Source: an uncultured Clostridium sp.
GTDB taxonomy: Bacteria > Bacillota > Clostridia > TANB77 > CAG-508
Reading direction: 5' to 3'
DNA length: 64,000 nt
Assembly (NCBI GenBank): GCA_947648495.1
Contig: CANSOA010000001.1
Coordinates: forward strand, 124,001-188,000
Shown here: in pieces, positions 63,881-64,000 of the stretch
Layout of the letters: each line of letters begins with the position of its first letter
Position numbering within the stretch: position 1 is the stretch's first letter
Notes under the pieces: generated by a model
What the model was told of the DNA's origin: nothing
What the model saw: only the letters and a program-made list of their open reading frames with translations
The model's database searches: none
Made by a program: the position numbers and the translations under genes

Positions 63881-64000
63881 CTATTTCAATCTTTTTTCAA
63901 TCTCTCGCACAAAAGCATTTTTGGTTTCCTCTAAAGTCATCGTTGTATTGGCTCCAGCTGCCCTAATATGACCACCTCCACCAAATACCATACAGACTTC
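63881..64000 (-). CDS. nrnA: DHH/DHHA1 nanoRNase (NrnA-like), 3' end only
   Basis: The last 39 codons are in the window. FGGGGHIRAAGANTTMTLEE is the DHHA1 signature near the C-terminus of NrnA (oligoribonuclease and pAp phosphatase), ending VREIEKRLK. The gene continues beyond 64000. Confidence 0.85.
   Translation of the reverse strand, partial: EVCMVFGGGGHIRAAGANTTMTLEETKNAFVREIEKRLK

Overview
The window comes from a low-GC, spore-forming Firmicute, probably an anaerobic Clostridia-type gut bacterium. It carries yabP/yabQ sporulation genes, a DivIC-type division protein, Rho, a V-type ATPase operon, KtrAB-type potassium uptake, CdaA, RNase Y and DAP-pathway genes. Almost every gene lies on the minus strand. 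I cannot name the species.

Layout. 1-19.7 kb is a siphovirus-type prophage read right to left. Early genes (repressor-like HTH, Spo0A-C-like protein, annealing protein, replisome organizer, helicase loader, late regulators) occupy 19.7-14.9 kb. A regulatory gap at 14.9-14.35 kb holds a small plus-strand peptide gene. Packaging and head genes (terS, terL, portal, MuF, scaffold, capsid) are followed by connectors, tail tube, tail assembly chaperones and a tape-measure gene cut by the window edge. A toxin-antitoxin-SecB chaperone (TAC) cargo sits between the tail chaperones and the tape measure. The MuF gene carries an exchangeable C-terminal domain, with a spare cassette behind a 145-bp repeat. 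19.9-64 kb is host chromosome: rho, divIC, yabQ, yabP; an ABC exporter; an MFS gene; a class A PBP; ktrA/ktrB; ntp H-C-I-K-F-E-A-B-D; tRNA-Glu; rny; truA; recN; cdaA; dapB; dapA; a DHH protein; tRNA-Trp; a metallopeptidase-like gene; a Gld-type ABC system; trmB; two pilin-like LamG proteins; VanW; truB; nrnA.

Main discovery. Eleven ORFs are broken under the standard code: phage gp10-like, terL, terS, replisome organizer; host yabQ, yabP, ktrB, ntpB, ntpK, ntpI; and a 45-codon ORF. Each is restored to full length by the same operation: at every in-frame CGG the ribosome must move +1, so CGGN is used as one glycine (skip C, read GGN). I find 16 such sites. The extra C lies at 4969, 13140, 13534, 13695, 16985, 17001, 21882, 22075, 26276, 30237, 31940, 32544, 32566, 32789, 35840 and 36176. 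ntpB needs four of them and terL two, one inside its Walker A loop. In my hand scan of the other genes I found no CGG used as an ordinary in-frame codon, with one exception: the ORF at 46089-46631 has five and looks foreign. The codon before CGG varies freely, so ordinary P-site slippage on a special heptamer is unlikely. A quadruplet-decoding tRNA(Gly), or +1 entry of tRNA(Gly) at an unassigned CGG, fits better. Host and prophage share the rule, so the phage looks adapted to this decoding.

All calls are by eye from sequence and remembered family features; no searches were run.
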